Position numbers and translations under genes: made by a program
Shown here: positions 27,906-37,681 of the stretch, piece after piece
How the letters are laid out: every line of letters starts with the position of its first letter
How positions within the stretch are numbered: the stretch's first letter is position 1
Notes under the pieces: generated by a model
Databases searched by the model: none
Told to the model about the DNA's origin: nothing
What the model saw: the letters and a program-made list of their open reading frames with translations, nothing else
Origin: CAYULW01 sp964445815
Lineage (GTDB): Bacteria; Bacteroidota; Bacteroidia; Flavobacteriales_E; Vicingaceae
NCBI GenBank assembly: GCA_964445815.1
Contig: CAYULW010000002.1
Span: 496,001-560,000 of the forward strand
Reading direction: 5' to 3'
Length of the DNA stretch: 64,000 nt

Positions 27906-28418
27906 TTACTTCGCTGCAATAGTCCCTTCAGGTGTTATAACCGGAGATGCATCTATATCTTCCACTTCCATAAATTCAATCAATAGGTCTAAAGAATTCT
28001 GCAACTGAGTCAAATCCTTTTTTGACAGCTGTTCTAATTTTGTTGAAAGCTTATCATGCAAAAGATCAGGAACAGAACTAACCGTTTTCTCACCGATGGC
28101 TGTAAGATGGATATAAGTTGATCTCCTATCCGTCTGATTAGGAAATTTAGCGAGATAGCCCTTTTTCTCCAGTCTCGAGATAATACCACTTACCGTACTT
28201 GCATTTAGGTTTAAATGTGCTCCTATTTCTTTAGCCGTAGCCCTATAGTTTTCGCATTCACATAAAAAATTCAAACACAAATATTGCGGAATGCTAATGC
28301 CGTACTCCTTCTCTATCCGTTTACTTTCTAAATTAATGGAACGGATAATCTTCCTAATGTTAATTAATACCTCTATATGATCCACTGTATTCGACTTAAA
28401 GGCACGAAAATAAAGCAT
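27906..28418 (-). CDS. MarR-family transcriptional regulator
   Basis: 170 residues with a winged helix: YLCLNFLCECENYRATAKEI, LNLNASTVSGIISRLEKKGY (recognition helix) and the wing DRRSTYIHLTAIGEKT. An acidic C-terminal tail follows. It is divergently transcribed from the TolC-MFP-RND operon, the usual arrangement for a MarR-type efflux regulator. The inducer is unknown. A separate inverted repeat in the divergent gap matches one in front of SQR, so a second regulator may act there. Confidence 0.92.
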   Translation of the reverse strand: MLYFRAFKSNTVDHIEVLINIRKIIRSINLESKRIEKEYGISIPQYLCLNFLCECENYRATAKEIGAHLNLNASTVSGIISRLEKKGYLAKFPNQTDRRSTYIHLTAIGEKTVSSVPDLLHDKLSTKLEQLSKKDLTQLQNSLDLLIEFMEVEDIDASPVITPEGTIAAK

Positions 28419-28477
28419 AAGTCAAGAATGAACAAGAGCAAACTATTTTTCTATTCCTAATAAGATTTAGACTCTAA

Positions 28478-28522
28478 GGTGACGTAGGTTACTTTCAGAA
28501 CTTTTTAGGCCATCTAATTTTG
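28478..28522 (+). promoter_or_regulatory. Efflux-operon promoter with GTGAC-N4-GTTAC operator
   Basis: GGTGAC-GTAG-GTTACT (28478-28493) is an imperfect inverted repeat. An exact Bacteroidota -7 box TAATTTTG lies at 28515-28522; centre-to-centre distance 33 bp, placing the repeat near -43, a class II activator position. Same motif and spacing (32 bp) upstream of the SQR gene at 36319. Confidence 0.6.
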
Positions 28523-28540
28523 CCCAAAATAAAAATAAAT

Positions 28541-29854
28541 ATGATTCATAAAACGGTAAAATTATTTCTCCTCTTCCTCATGCAGACTTGTACTTTGCTT
28601 AATGCACAAGATACCGTCCTAATCTCTCAGGAAGAGCTTTTAAAGAAACTTCAAGACAATAGGCAATTGAAAATTGCGGAAAAGGAATTTAAAAGTGCAA
28701 AGGCAGACTATCAACAATCCAATGCCCTTTATCTTCCACAACTGAATGTATCGTATACAGCAATGACTACTACGAACCCCTTGATGGCTTTTGGTTCTAA
28801 ACTCAATCAAGAGATTTTAACCCAACAAGATTTCAATCCGGCACTTTTAAATGATCCGGATAGAACGGATAATTATGCCACTGAGATTAGCCTGCAACAA
28901 CCTTTAATAAATGTAGACGGCTTATACAAGCGAAAAGCAGCCAGAGCAAAAATGGAAGCCAATCAATTGAAATTTCAGCGCACAGAAGATGGCATGCGCC
29001 TGGAAATTACAAAGGCTTATATGCAGTTACAGCTAAGTTATGAAGCAGTAAAAGTGTTGGATAAAGCACTTGTAGCAGCCAATTCAGGGCTTAAAATGGT
29101 GAGTGACTATTATGAAGAAGGTTTGGTTAAAAAACCGGACTTACTGGCTGTAGAAGTTAGAGTAAATGAAGTTGAGCAGCAAAAAAAGTCAGCGGAAAAC
29201 AATCTAATTTATCTATCCGATTACCTTACTTATTTAGTCAATGACTCGACTTCAAATCACATTTACCGGCCTAAAGATCAATTATCCACAAAACTAGATC
29301 TTGCTGATATAGAAGACAGAAGCATTTCGCAAAGAAAAGATGTTCAGGCCATGCTTAAAGCTGCTGAAGCTTACGAAAATCTTTCAAAATCAAGTAAAGC
29401 TGAATTCTTGCCCCGTTTAAATGCATTTGGAAAATACCAAATGTATGATGATGCTTTTTTGCAAGCAGATGCCTCAGGCTACTTTATTGGCTTGCAATTA
29501 AAATGGGATGTTTTCCGTGGCTACAGAGGTATTGGTCAATCGCAAAGAGATAAAATCAATTCGGAAAAAATGCGTCTGGAAGCAGATGAATATCAAGCAA
29601 AAAGCCAATTGGAGTTAAGACAACAACAACGTCAACTGATGCTTTTAAAGACAAAAGTGGATAAAAGTGAAAAGGCCGTAGAACAGCAAAGAGAAGCTTA
29701 TATGATCCTTAAAGACCGATTTCAGCAAGGTCTGGAAAGAACAAGCGATCTCGTGATGGCAGAAACCCAATTGCTCAATAAAGAGTTAGAGCATTTGCAG
29801 TCTGTTTTTGAATATCAACTTACACAACACTACATCAAATTCTTAATACAATAA
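28541..29854 (+). CDS. TolC-family outer-membrane efflux protein
   Basis: 437 residues from the Met at 28541, which starts the signal peptide (KLFLLFLMQTCTLLNAQ) and leaves room for the -7 box at 28515-28522. Two OEP repeats with long amphipathic coiled coils (RTEDGMRLEITKAYMQLQLS; YQAKSQLELRQQQRQLMLLK). It is the outer-membrane channel of the tripartite pump encoded by the next two genes; the adaptor start is 3 bp after the stop. Confidence 0.93.
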   Translation: MIHKTVKLFLLFLMQTCTLLNAQDTVLISQEELLKKLQDNRQLKIAEKEFKSAKADYQQSNALYLPQLNVSYTAMTTTNPLMAFGSKLNQEILTQQDFNPALLNDPDRTDNYATEISLQQPLINVDGLYKRKAARAKMEANQLKFQRTEDGMRLEITKAYMQLQLSYEAVKVLDKALVAANSGLKMVSDYYEEGLVKKPDLLAVEVRVNEVEQQKKSAENNLIYLSDYLTYLVNDSTSNHIYRPKDQLSTKLDLADIEDRSISQRKDVQAMLKAAEAYENLSKSSKAEFLPRLNAFGKYQMYDDAFLQADASGYFIGLQLKWDVFRGYRGIGQSQRDKINSEKMRLEADEYQAKSQLELRQQQRQLMLLKTKVDKSEKAVEQQREAYMILKDRFQQGLERTSDLVMAETQLLNKELEHLQSVFEYQLTQHYIKFLIQ

Positions 29855-29857
29855 CAA

Positions 29858-30931
29858 ATGAAAATCATTTACAATACATTAATTTCTTTACTTCTTCTAC
29901 TGACAATGGCATGTGGATCTGAACAGGAAGAAGAAAACCTGACCACCGACACTCCTATTTCTGTTAAAACTGTTAAAGTTAATAGCTCCGGTACTTATCA
30001 CTATGTCTCTGCCAGTGGAACAATACAGGCTGCAAAAAGTGCCAACATCAGTACCCGTATGATGGGTTACGTGGATCAAGTACATGTTAAAGTGGGACAA
30101 GATGTTAACAAAGGGGATCTATTGATTCAGATTAACAGCAAAGATCTGGCTGCAAAGAAATTGCAAATTGAAGCCCAAATACATCAAGCAAGATCTGCTT
30201 ACGACAATGCTTCTAAAGATTTGGATCGTTTTAATAAGCTACATGCAAAAGGAAGCGCCTCTGATAAAGAACTGGAAAACATCACAACGCACTTTGAAGT
30301 CGCTAAAGGAAATCTGGAAGCAGCCGAAGAAATGAAAAATGAATTGATGGCACAATTTGAATACCTAAGCATCAGAGCCCCTTTTAGTGGGAAAGTGATG
30401 AACAGTTTTATAAAAGAAGGAGGCATGGCCAAACCGGGGTATCCGCTTGTAAGCATTGAATCGAATGATCGCTTTGAAGCACTTCTAATGGTGGCTGAAG
30501 AAGACATACAGTCGATAAAAGAAGGACAATCAGCCAAAGTGCATATCAAATCCCAAAATCGTTTTGTCAATGCAACTGTAAGTGAGGTCAGTCGTTCATC
30601 TAAAAATACCGGAGGACAGTTTCTGGTCAAAGCACAAATCGAAGGAGATAGTTTGAATCTCATCGCAGGTCTTTTTGTGAATGCACAGATCAAAACAGAA
30701 CAAAAAAACGAGAGTCAAATGGTCTGGATGCCAACAAAAGCTTTAATCAAAAATGGACAATTAAAAGGCGTTTATGCACTTGGTGAGCACAATACGGCCA
30801 TTTTGAGATGGTTAAGATTGGGACAAGAAAGTCAGGACCAAATCGAAGTGTTGTCCGGATTAAAAGAAGGAGAAGTCATCATTACGGAAAGCAATGGAAA
30901 GCTTTACAATGGTGCTAAGGTCAATTTATAA
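29858..30931 (+). CDS. RND efflux periplasmic adaptor (MFP lipoprotein)
   Basis: 357 residues with a lipoprotein signal (SLLLLLTMACGSEQEE). Biotinyl-lipoyl-like hairpin (ISTRMMGYVDQVHVKVGQDV, INSKDLAAKKLQIEAQIHQ), alpha-helical hairpin, and lipoyl second half (FEYLSIRAPFSGKVMNSFI), then beta-barrel. Links the RND permease in the inner membrane to the TolC channel. Middle gene of the operon. Confidence 0.94.
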   Translation: MKIIYNTLISLLLLLTMACGSEQEEENLTTDTPISVKTVKVNSSGTYHYVSASGTIQAAKSANISTRMMGYVDQVHVKVGQDVNKGDLLIQINSKDLAAKKLQIEAQIHQARSAYDNASKDLDRFNKLHAKGSASDKELENITTHFEVAKGNLEAAEEMKNELMAQFEYLSIRAPFSGKVMNSFIKEGGMAKPGYPLVSIESNDRFEALLMVAEEDIQSIKEGQSAKVHIKSQNRFVNATVSEVSRSSKNTGGQFLVKAQIEGDSLNLIAGLFVNAQIKTEQKNESQMVWMPTKALIKNGQLKGVYALGEHNTAILRWLRLGQESQDQIEVLSGLKEGEVIITESNGKLYNGAKVNL

Positions 30932-30957
30932 GTCAAGCTTAGCTAAAAAGAAAGATT

Positions 30958-33900
30958 ATGCAAGAAGGAATTTCAGGTAAAGTCGCTCACTTTTTCATTC
31001 ACTCTAAACTCACTATACTATTGATGGTTGCATTAATGGGTATAGGCATTTACAGTTCCACATTGATTCCGCGGGAAGAAGAGCCTCAGATCAATGTCCC
31101 TATGGCCGATATCATGATCGGTTATCCGGGAGCCAATCCTCAGGAAGTAGAAAGCCGTGTGGTAGAGCCTCTTGAAAAGGTCATTGCCAACATTAAAGGT
31201 GTAGAACACATTCACAGTATGGCCTTAAATGGTCAAGCCATGATCATTGTTCAATTTTACGTTGGAGAAGACATCGAACGGTCTTACGTTAAACTTTACG
31301 ATGAGCTCAACAAACACCAGGATTTGTTTTCTTCAGGCATCTATGGTCCCATTGTAAAAACACGCTCCATTGATGATGTCCCCATGATGGCCTTAACCTT
31401 ATGGAGCGAAGAATACAATGATTTTGAATTAAGAGAAATTGCCGAAGAACTGACCTCTGAAATAGAAAAAGAAAAAGACGTTTCCATTACCAAAGTAATT
31501 GGAGGAAGAAACAGGCAACTAAGGATAGAGCTGGATAAAGACAAACTATCTGAAAATGGTATTGACCCCCTTCACATCATGCAAATGATAGAAGCCAACA
31601 ACAACAGTTCTCAATCCGGCAGCTTTATCAATAATGATGAAGAGTTTCTTCTCACCACCGGACGCTTTCTAAAAAATGCTGATGAAGTCGGCAGTCTTGT
31701 GGTTGGCGTTAATCAGAACATGCCCGTTTATCTGCATCAGGTTGCTAAAATCATAGATGGCCCGCAACAAGCAGCTAATTACGTCAGCTTTGGTTATGGA
31801 CAAGGAACCAATGATCACGAAAATCATCCATCGGAATATGCTGCTGTCACCCTCTCTATTGCCAAGGTAAAAGGAGCTGACGCCATGAAAATTGCTGAAC
31901 GAATCAATGAACGTGTAGAAAAGTTAAAATTAAATCTGCTTCCAAATAATGTTCAATTGACAGTCAGCCGAAATTATGGAGAGACGGCTTCTCATAAGGT
32001 TGCTGAACTTCTTCTGCATCTTGGGGTAGCCATTCTTGCAGTTACAGTTTTGGTTATGCTAGCCATGGGATGGCGTGGTGGTTTAGTGGTTTTCTTTTCA
32101 GTCCCACTCACCTTTGCACTTACACTATTCAGTTATTATATTTTAGGGTATACCTTAAATCGCATTACGCTCTTTGCTTTGGTTTTTGTGGTGGGAATTG
32201 TTGTAGATGACAGCATCATCATTGCTGAAAACATGCACCGGCACTTTAAAATGAAAAAACTGCCCTTTGCTAAGGCCGCCATCTATGCCATTAATGAAGT
32301 GGGAAATCCGACCATATTGGCCACTTTTACAGTCATTGCCGCCATATTACCCATGGCCTTTGTGTCGGGAATGATGGGACCTTACATGAGTCCTATGCCT
32401 ATTGGAGCTTCCATAGCCATGTTGTTGTCTCTTTTTGTGGCTTTAACTGTCACTCCATACTTGGGTTACTATTTATTACGAGAAAAAGAAGAACAAGCTC
32501 ATAAAGAAGCTAAAGGCTTAGAAACGACATGGATCTATAGGGTGTATCAAAAAATTGAACTTCCCCTACTCGATCATGCCAAAAGAAGATGGCTCATGTT
32601 AGGTTTAACTGTGGTTCTGCTTTTAGGATCAGTCGTCATGTTCTTTACCAAGTCGGTAGCAGTAAAAATGTTGCCTTTCGACAATAAGAACGAATTTCAG
32701 GTGGTCATTGACCTACCCGAAGGCACAACTTTAGAGCGAACTGCCGTTGTCACTAAAGAAATTGCGCATTATCTTTCAACAGTTCCCGAAGTCGTCAATT
32801 ATCAGAATTACATCGGCACATCTGCTCCCATTACTTTCAACGGTCTGGTCAGACATTATGATTTACGTGGAGGAAGCAATATGGCAGACATTCAGGTTAA
32901 TCTTTTACCCAAGGCAAAACGCGAGCTGCAAAGTCATGACATTGCTAAAAAAGTAAGACCGGAAGTCCATCGAATTGCGGCAAAATATGGTGCCAATGTC
33001 AAGATCGTAGAAGTCCCGCCCGGACCACCTGTACTTTCTACATTAGTAGCAGAAGTATATGGACCGGACTATGAACAGCAAATTGAGATTGCCAATCAGG
33101 TCAAAAGCATTTTAAATACGACTGAAGATGTGGTGGACATTGACTGGATGGTGGAAGATGGACAAACCGAGTATAAATTGACCGTAGACCGAGAAAGAGC
33201 TATGCTAAATGGTGTTGCTAATGCTCAAGTGGTAGGTAATTTAACCTACTTGATGCAGGAAGCACCGATCTCTAATTTATACGATGAAACCTCTCATGAT
33301 CCCGTGAACATTGTGATGGCTTTAAAAGACGGAGAAAAAAACAGTCTTTCCGATTTCAAGCAGCTAAAAATCAAAAGTCAGAATGGGAATATGATTCCCG
33401 TTGGTCAATTGGTTCAGGTGGAAAAAACAGAAGCCAGCAAAAGCATATACAGAAAAGATCAAAAGAGGGTCGTTTATGTTTTAGCTGACATGGCCGGAGC
33501 TTTAGAAAGTCCTGTATATGCTATTCTTGGTATGGAAGAAAAACTCAAAAACATCGAGCTACCTGAAGGTTACAGTTTGAATGAAATGTATATGGGGCAA
33601 CCTTCAGAAGAAGACAACTATACCGTAAAGTGGGACGGCGAATGGCAAATCACTTTAGAAGTGTTTAGAGATTTGGGCGCGGCTTTTCTTGTTGTCATTA
33701 TTATCATTTACATGCTTATTGTAGGTTGGTTTCAGAACTTCAAAACGCCAATCGTCATGATGATTGCGATTCCGCTTTCACTGGTGGGTATCGTATTGGG
33801 ACACTGGTTATTGGGCGCCTTTTTCACCGCTACTTCATTTATCGGCATGATCGCGCTTGCCGGAGTGATGGTGAGAAATTCCGTCCTGCTGATTGACTTC

Positions 33901-34167
33901 ATTGAAATTCGCTTAAATGAAGGTATCCCTCTAAAACAGGCCATTATAGATGCAGGTGCTGTAAGAACCACTCCTATCCTACTCACCACAGGTGCAGTTG
34001 TGATCGGTGCATCCATCATCCTATTCGACCCCATCTTTCAAGGTTTGGCCATCTCTTTAGTAGCCGGAGCGATAGTATCCACCCTATTGACATTGATTGT
34101 CGTGCCACTCATTTATTACATGACCGAGAAAAAGAAATGGATGAAACTTAATTCTAAAACTAAATAA
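30958..34167 (+). CDS. RND efflux permease (AcrB/HAE1-like)
   Basis: 1069 residues, normal for RND pumps. Twelve helices; proton-relay Asp pair in TM4 (VVGIVVDDSIIIAENMHRHF), porter-domain repeats PGANPQEVESRVVEPLEKVI and PEGTTLERTAVVTKEIAHYL, and C-terminal ATSFIGMIALAGVMVRNSVL. Substrate class cannot be read directly; lack of the CusA-type methionine motifs argues against copper/silver. Operon context (DUF2892 two bases downstream, promoter motif shared with SQR) suggests a role in sulfide or reactive-sulfur stress. Confidence 0.94.
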   Translation: MQEGISGKVAHFFIHSKLTILLMVALMGIGIYSSTLIPREEEPQINVPMADIMIGYPGANPQEVESRVVEPLEKVIANIKGVEHIHSMALNGQAMIIVQFYVGEDIERSYVKLYDELNKHQDLFSSGIYGPIVKTRSIDDVPMMALTLWSEEYNDFELREIAEELTSEIEKEKDVSITKVIGGRNRQLRIELDKDKLSENGIDPLHIMQMIEANNNSSQSGSFINNDEEFLLTTGRFLKNADEVGSLVVGVNQNMPVYLHQVAKIIDGPQQAANYVSFGYGQGTNDHENHPSEYAAVTLSIAKVKGADAMKIAERINERVEKLKLNLLPNNVQLTVSRNYGETASHKVAELLLHLGVAILAVTVLVMLAMGWRGGLVVFFSVPLTFALTLFSYYILGYTLNRITLFALVFVVGIVVDDSIIIAENMHRHFKMKKLPFAKAAIYAINEVGNPTILATFTVIAAILPMAFVSGMMGPYMSPMPIGASIAMLLSLFVALTVTPYLGYYLLREKEEQAHKEAKGLETTWIYRVYQKIELPLLDHAKRRWLMLGLTVVLLLGSVVMFFTKSVAVKMLPFDNKNEFQVVIDLPEGTTLERTAVVTKEIAHYLSTVPEVVNYQNYIGTSAPITFNGLVRHYDLRGGSNMADIQVNLLPKAKRELQSHDIAKKVRPEVHRIAAKYGANVKIVEVPPGPPVLSTLVAEVYGPDYEQQIEIANQVKSILNTTEDVVDIDWMVEDGQTEYKLTVDRERAMLNGVANAQVVGNLTYLMQEAPISNLYDETSHDPVNIVMALKDGEKNSLSDFKQLKIKSQNGNMIPVGQLVQVEKTEASKSIYRKDQKRVVYVLADMAGALESPVYAILGMEEKLKNIELPEGYSLNEMYMGQPSEEDNYTVKWDGEWQITLEVFRDLGAAFLVVIIIIYMLIVGWFQNFKTPIVMMIAIPLSLVGIVLGHWLLGAFFTATSFIGMIALAGVMVRNSVLLIDFIEIRLNEGIPLKQAIIDAGAVRTTPILLTTGAVVIGASIILFDPIFQGLAISLVAGAIVSTLLTLIVVPLIYYMTEKKKWMKLNSKTK

Positions 34168-34168
34168 C

Positions 34169-34357
34169 ATGATAAACAGAGTCATTAGAGCTATAGCCGG
34201 AAGTTTTGTATTAATCAGTCTTCTGCTAGCCATTTATGTTAACATTAACTGGTTGTGGTTTACCGCTTTTGTTGGGGCTAACTTGTTGCAGTCTTCTTTT
34301 ACCAAATGGTGTTTAATGGAGATATTCTTGAAAAAATTGGGGCTAAAAGATCAATGA
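34169..34357 (+). CDS. DUF2892 two-helix membrane protein
   Basis: 62 residues: RAIAGSFVLISLLLAIYV, WLWFTAFVGANLLQSSFTKW and CLMEIFLKKLGL reproduce the DUF2892 pattern, the small membrane module often fused to or next to rhodaneses (YgaP-like) and SQR. The conserved Cys in the CxME motif is present. Start is 2 bp after the RND stop, so it belongs to the efflux operon. It converges with the histidine kinase gene with an 8-bp gap. Confidence 0.88.
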   Translation: MINRVIRAIAGSFVLISLLLAIYVNINWLWFTAFVGANLLQSSFTKWCLMEIFLKKLGLKDQ

Positions 34358-34365
34358 TCAGACAC

Positions 34366-36174
34366 TTATTTCTGACACCTGATCTCCCAACCATTCCACC
34401 CCTTTTCTTTTACAACATGGAGTTGAGCATGCATTTGATCAACAATGAGTTTTATGAGTTCTATACCCTGCGAAGACAATGCTTCTTCAAGAATATTTTC
34501 CCGAAGCAGATCGCCATTGTCTAAAACGCTTATGATGCAATCTTCATGTTCTGTTTTAGAGCTAATCCGAATTACCGGTTGAATTTGCTCTTTGAAGGCA
34601 TGTTTAATCGAATTGGTTACCATCTCTGTTACTACTACTCCTAAGTTTACAGTACGTTTAACATCCAAGGGAAAATCTTGTAGATCCAGTTCCAATTGAA
34701 CTTCGGATTGTAAAGAATTGATTAGGTTTTCACTGATATTGGTCAAATAGTTTTTAAGGTTCATGCCTCCCTCTCCTGAATAATTCAGGTGATCGTATAT
34801 CTCAGCCATGGATTGCACCCTATTGTTGATGTCATTGACAATGTCCTGAATTTCTTCATTTTCAATATCGCGATACAATAGACGGTTTAAGCTGCTGATC
34901 ATCTGAAAATGGTTCTTGATGCGGTGATTGATTTCTTTGATCAACAAATTTTTAATCCTCAACTGCTGTTCCAGTTTTGCATTTATCTCCGTCAAATCTC
35001 GATTTTTCCGAGAAATGATCTCCCCGGTTCGTTTCTTTATTCTTGAGTTTCTAATAAAGAAAATCAAAAGCAAGATTAAAAAGACTAAAATGATAATGAG
35101 CGTATTCCTGAAGTATTTTTCATTTCTCAATAAAAGCTCCTGTTTATGTTTTTCTCTCGCTTGTTTCAGACGATACTCCAGTTTCAATAATTCTCTCACC
35201 TTATCTTTATGTAACATGGAATCGTTTACAGCCTGATAATCCAATAAACTTGCATAAGCATTTTCATGATCAGACAGCATTGCATAGGTACTATGTAAGG
35301 TTTTTAAAGCTTCGGCCTGTCGTGGTTTAAGTCCTCTTTCTTCAGCTAATGTTTTACTTTTCAAAGAAAAGTGAAGCGCAGAGTCTAATTTTCCAAGTCC
35401 CTGATAACTGATTCCAATATTATTTAAGATGGGAATGAGTACCAAAGTGTCCTTAAGTTGATCCGATAAATACCAAGCCTTAAGATTATAGTATAAACCC
35501 TGTTCAAAATCATCTAAAGAATTGAGCGTAAACCCCATGTCACTTGTACTGATGGTCTTCCCTTTTAAATCTCTTAAGCCTTCAAATAAACTTAGTGCCT
35601 GCCGGTGAATGTTCAATGCAGTATCTTTCTCTCCCTGAACCCAATGGATATAAGCAGAGTAATTGAGATTTAAGGCCGCTACCCTTTTCATCCCTAAGCT
35701 ATCGTACATTTCATAAGCTTTCTGATAATAACTCAAAGCCAGATCCGCATCCAGAAATTGACTAAAATAATAGGCCGACCCCAGATAGCTGTATTGCTGG
35801 GCAAGCAAAGTGTCTTTATCCAGTCCTTTAAACAATGTAATGGCTTTATTCAAGCAACGAATGGCTTCGGAATAATTGCCCAGAAGAATATTGACCCGAC
35901 CCAATCGATTAAGTAAATGCGCCACGAATAAGGTATCCTCGGTCTGCCGTTCCTGTTGATAAAGAGATTCAAAATAGCGAAGTGCAAAAGACGGATCATT
36001 TTCAAGAAAATTATCTCCCTTTTGAATTAAAAAATGTTGCTGTTCTAACTCAGACCTCTGCTGTGCGCATAAAGTAGATAGTCCTAAGACTAAAAAGAAA
36101 ACGCCGAAATAAATGAAGCGAATCACCTCTTTTGCTATACGATACTTCCAAATATAATGAAAATAGGTTTCCAA
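34366..36174 (-). CDS. TPR histidine kinase (HisKA_2 type)
   Basis: 602 residues: N-terminal hydrophobic segment (FIYFGVFFLVLGLSTLCAQ), TPR repeats over residues about 50-310 (ALRYFESLYQQERQTEDTLF, ALSYYQKAYEMYDSLGMKRV), one membrane helix (NTLIIILVFLILLLIFFIR), HisKA_2 box with the phospho-His in IKEINHRIKNHFQMISSLNR, and an HATPase (VTEMVTNSIKHAF, VLDNGDLL). No receiver-domain gene is adjacent, so it is an orphan here. The start may lie further in, since the first 15 residues precede the hydrophobic stretch. Confidence 0.88.
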   Translation of the reverse strand: METYFHYIWKYRIAKEVIRFIYFGVFFLVLGLSTLCAQQRSELEQQHFLIQKGDNFLENDPSFALRYFESLYQQERQTEDTLFVAHLLNRLGRVNILLGNYSEAIRCLNKAITLFKGLDKDTLLAQQYSYLGSAYYFSQFLDADLALSYYQKAYEMYDSLGMKRVAALNLNYSAYIHWVQGEKDTALNIHRQALSLFEGLRDLKGKTISTSDMGFTLNSLDDFEQGLYYNLKAWYLSDQLKDTLVLIPILNNIGISYQGLGKLDSALHFSLKSKTLAEERGLKPRQAEALKTLHSTYAMLSDHENAYASLLDYQAVNDSMLHKDKVRELLKLEYRLKQAREKHKQELLLRNEKYFRNTLIIILVFLILLLIFFIRNSRIKKRTGEIISRKNRDLTEINAKLEQQLRIKNLLIKEINHRIKNHFQMISSLNRLLYRDIENEEIQDIVNDINNRVQSMAEIYDHLNYSGEGGMNLKNYLTNISENLINSLQSEVQLELDLQDFPLDVKRTVNLGVVVTEMVTNSIKHAFKEQIQPVIRISSKTEHEDCIISVLDNGDLLRENILEEALSSQGIELIKLIVDQMHAQLHVVKEKGWNGWEIRCQK

Positions 36175-36318
36175 ACCACTTGCACTTTAAAAGCTATATC
36201 GATGTATTGTTAAAAATAATCGACTAAAAATAGTTTTATCTCTACAAAATGTATTAGGAAGGTAAATTCATTTTAATTGTGAAGAAGCAATTAAAATCAA
36301 TGATCCAAGCATCTTTTC

Positions 36319-36362
36319 TGTAACTCTAGTTACATGGTTATTCATTTCCTTTCCTCAATTTC
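36319..36362 (+). promoter_or_regulatory. SQR promoter with TGTAAC-N4-GTTACA operator
   Basis: Perfect 6-bp inverted repeat TGTAAC (36319-36324) and GTTACA (36329-36334). A -7-like TCAATTTC (36355-36362) follows with 32 bp centre-to-centre. The arrangement matches that of the efflux operon and resembles Crp/Fnr-type activator sites. Confidence 0.6.
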
Positions 36363-36379
36363 GGATGAAAATTATCCGC

Positions 36380-37681
36380 ATGAAACACATCTTAATCATT
36401 GGTGGAGGCACCGCAGGCATTATGACGGCTGCCCAATTGCTCAAAGAAGGCAATTATAAAGTTTCTCTTATCGAACCGGCAGAATACCATTATTACCAGC
36501 CTGCATGGACTTTGGTAGGTGCTGATGCTTACGATTTTAAGAAAACCGAAAAGCGCATGGCTGATGTCATGCCTAAAAATGTCAATTGGATAAAAGATTA
36601 TGCTGCCAAATTTGATCCTGAGAACAATACAGTAGAAACCAAAAACGGAGAGAAGCACAGCTACGACTTTTTAGTAGTAGCACCGGGCATTAAGATCGAC
36701 AACTCTTTGGTGGAAGGTTTAAGTGAAGCCATTGATAAAGGTGTGGTCTGTAGCAATTACACCGACCCTAAATTTACCTGGGAGGTGTTGAAAAACTTTA
36801 AAGGGGGAACGGCTTTGTTTACACAGCCGGCTACCCCTATCAAATGTGGCGGAGCACCTCAAAAGATCATGTACCTGGCTGATGATCATTTTCAAAGACA
36901 AGGCATCAGGAAAAAAACAGACATCGTTTTTGCTACACCGGGTAGTATCATTTTCGGTGTTAAACCCATTGCGAAAACCTTGATGGAAGTCATTGACCGT
37001 AAAAACATTAATGTACGTTACCATCATAAATTGGTTAAGGTGGATGGCAAGGCCCAAATAGCATGGTACGAGGTGTCCAAAGATCCAACCGCGGGAGGTT
37101 GTGTATTGATTCAGGATAAAACGGATGATTTGGCTGTCGATGAAAGCATCAACTACAATGGCGAAGGCAAAAATGTAAAAGTGGATAAAGAAAATGGACT
37201 TTATGGCATTCACTTTGACATGATGCACCTAGCTCCTCCTCAAACAGCCCCTGACTTTGTTAAAAACTCAGTATTGGCGAATGAAGCCGGATGGTTGGAC
37301 GTGAACACCGCAACTTTACAACACAATAAATTTTCAAACATTTTTGGTTTGGGTGATGCAGCAGCTTTACCAACTGCTAAAACCGGAGCGGCCATTCGCA
37401 AACAAGTGCCTGTGGTGGTGGAAAACATTAAACATTTGGCCAAGCAAGACCACCTGAGTGCAGAAAAATATAACGGCTATTCTTCCTGTCCTTTAGTCAC
37501 AGGCTATGGCAAAATGGTACTAGCGGAATTTGACTACGATTCTAACTTTACTCCTGATCCTAAACTCAAAAGAATGCTGGTCTTTAATTCTGACAAAGAG
37601 CATTGGCGTTTGTGGCTATTAAAAAAATACATGTTGCCTCACCTCTATTGGAATAAGATGTTGAAGGGTGAGAGGGTGTAA
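36380..37681 (+). CDS. sqr: Sulfide:quinone oxidoreductase, mitochondrial SQOR-like
   Basis: 433 residues from the Met at 36380, directly before the FAD-binding HILIIGGGTAGIMTAAQLL; the Met five codons upstream would overlap the promoter box. Two cysteines sit in the contexts that hold the catalytic pair in human SQOR: TPIKCGGAPQKIMYL (Cys156) and YSSCPLVTGYGKMVLAEFDY (Cys370). A third Cys is at 124. FGLGDAAALPTAKTGAAIRK is the second FAD motif, and the C-terminus LPHLYWNKMLKGER is the membrane-binding tail of the family. The enzyme oxidises sulfide to persulfide or polysulfide and feeds electrons to quinone. Rhodanese or persulfide dioxygenase genes are not in the window. Confidence 0.93.
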   Translation: MKHILIIGGGTAGIMTAAQLLKEGNYKVSLIEPAEYHYYQPAWTLVGADAYDFKKTEKRMADVMPKNVNWIKDYAAKFDPENNTVETKNGEKHSYDFLVVAPGIKIDNSLVEGLSEAIDKGVVCSNYTDPKFTWEVLKNFKGGTALFTQPATPIKCGGAPQKIMYLADDHFQRQGIRKKTDIVFATPGSIIFGVKPIAKTLMEVIDRKNINVRYHHKLVKVDGKAQIAWYEVSKDPTAGGCVLIQDKTDDLAVDESINYNGEGKNVKVDKENGLYGIHFDMMHLAPPQTAPDFVKNSVLANEAGWLDVNTATLQHNKFSNIFGLGDAAALPTAKTGAAIRKQVPVVVENIKHLAKQDHLSAEKYNGYSSCPLVTGYGKMVLAEFDYDSNFTPDPKLKRMLVFNSDKEHWRLWLLKKYMLPHLYWNKMLKGERV

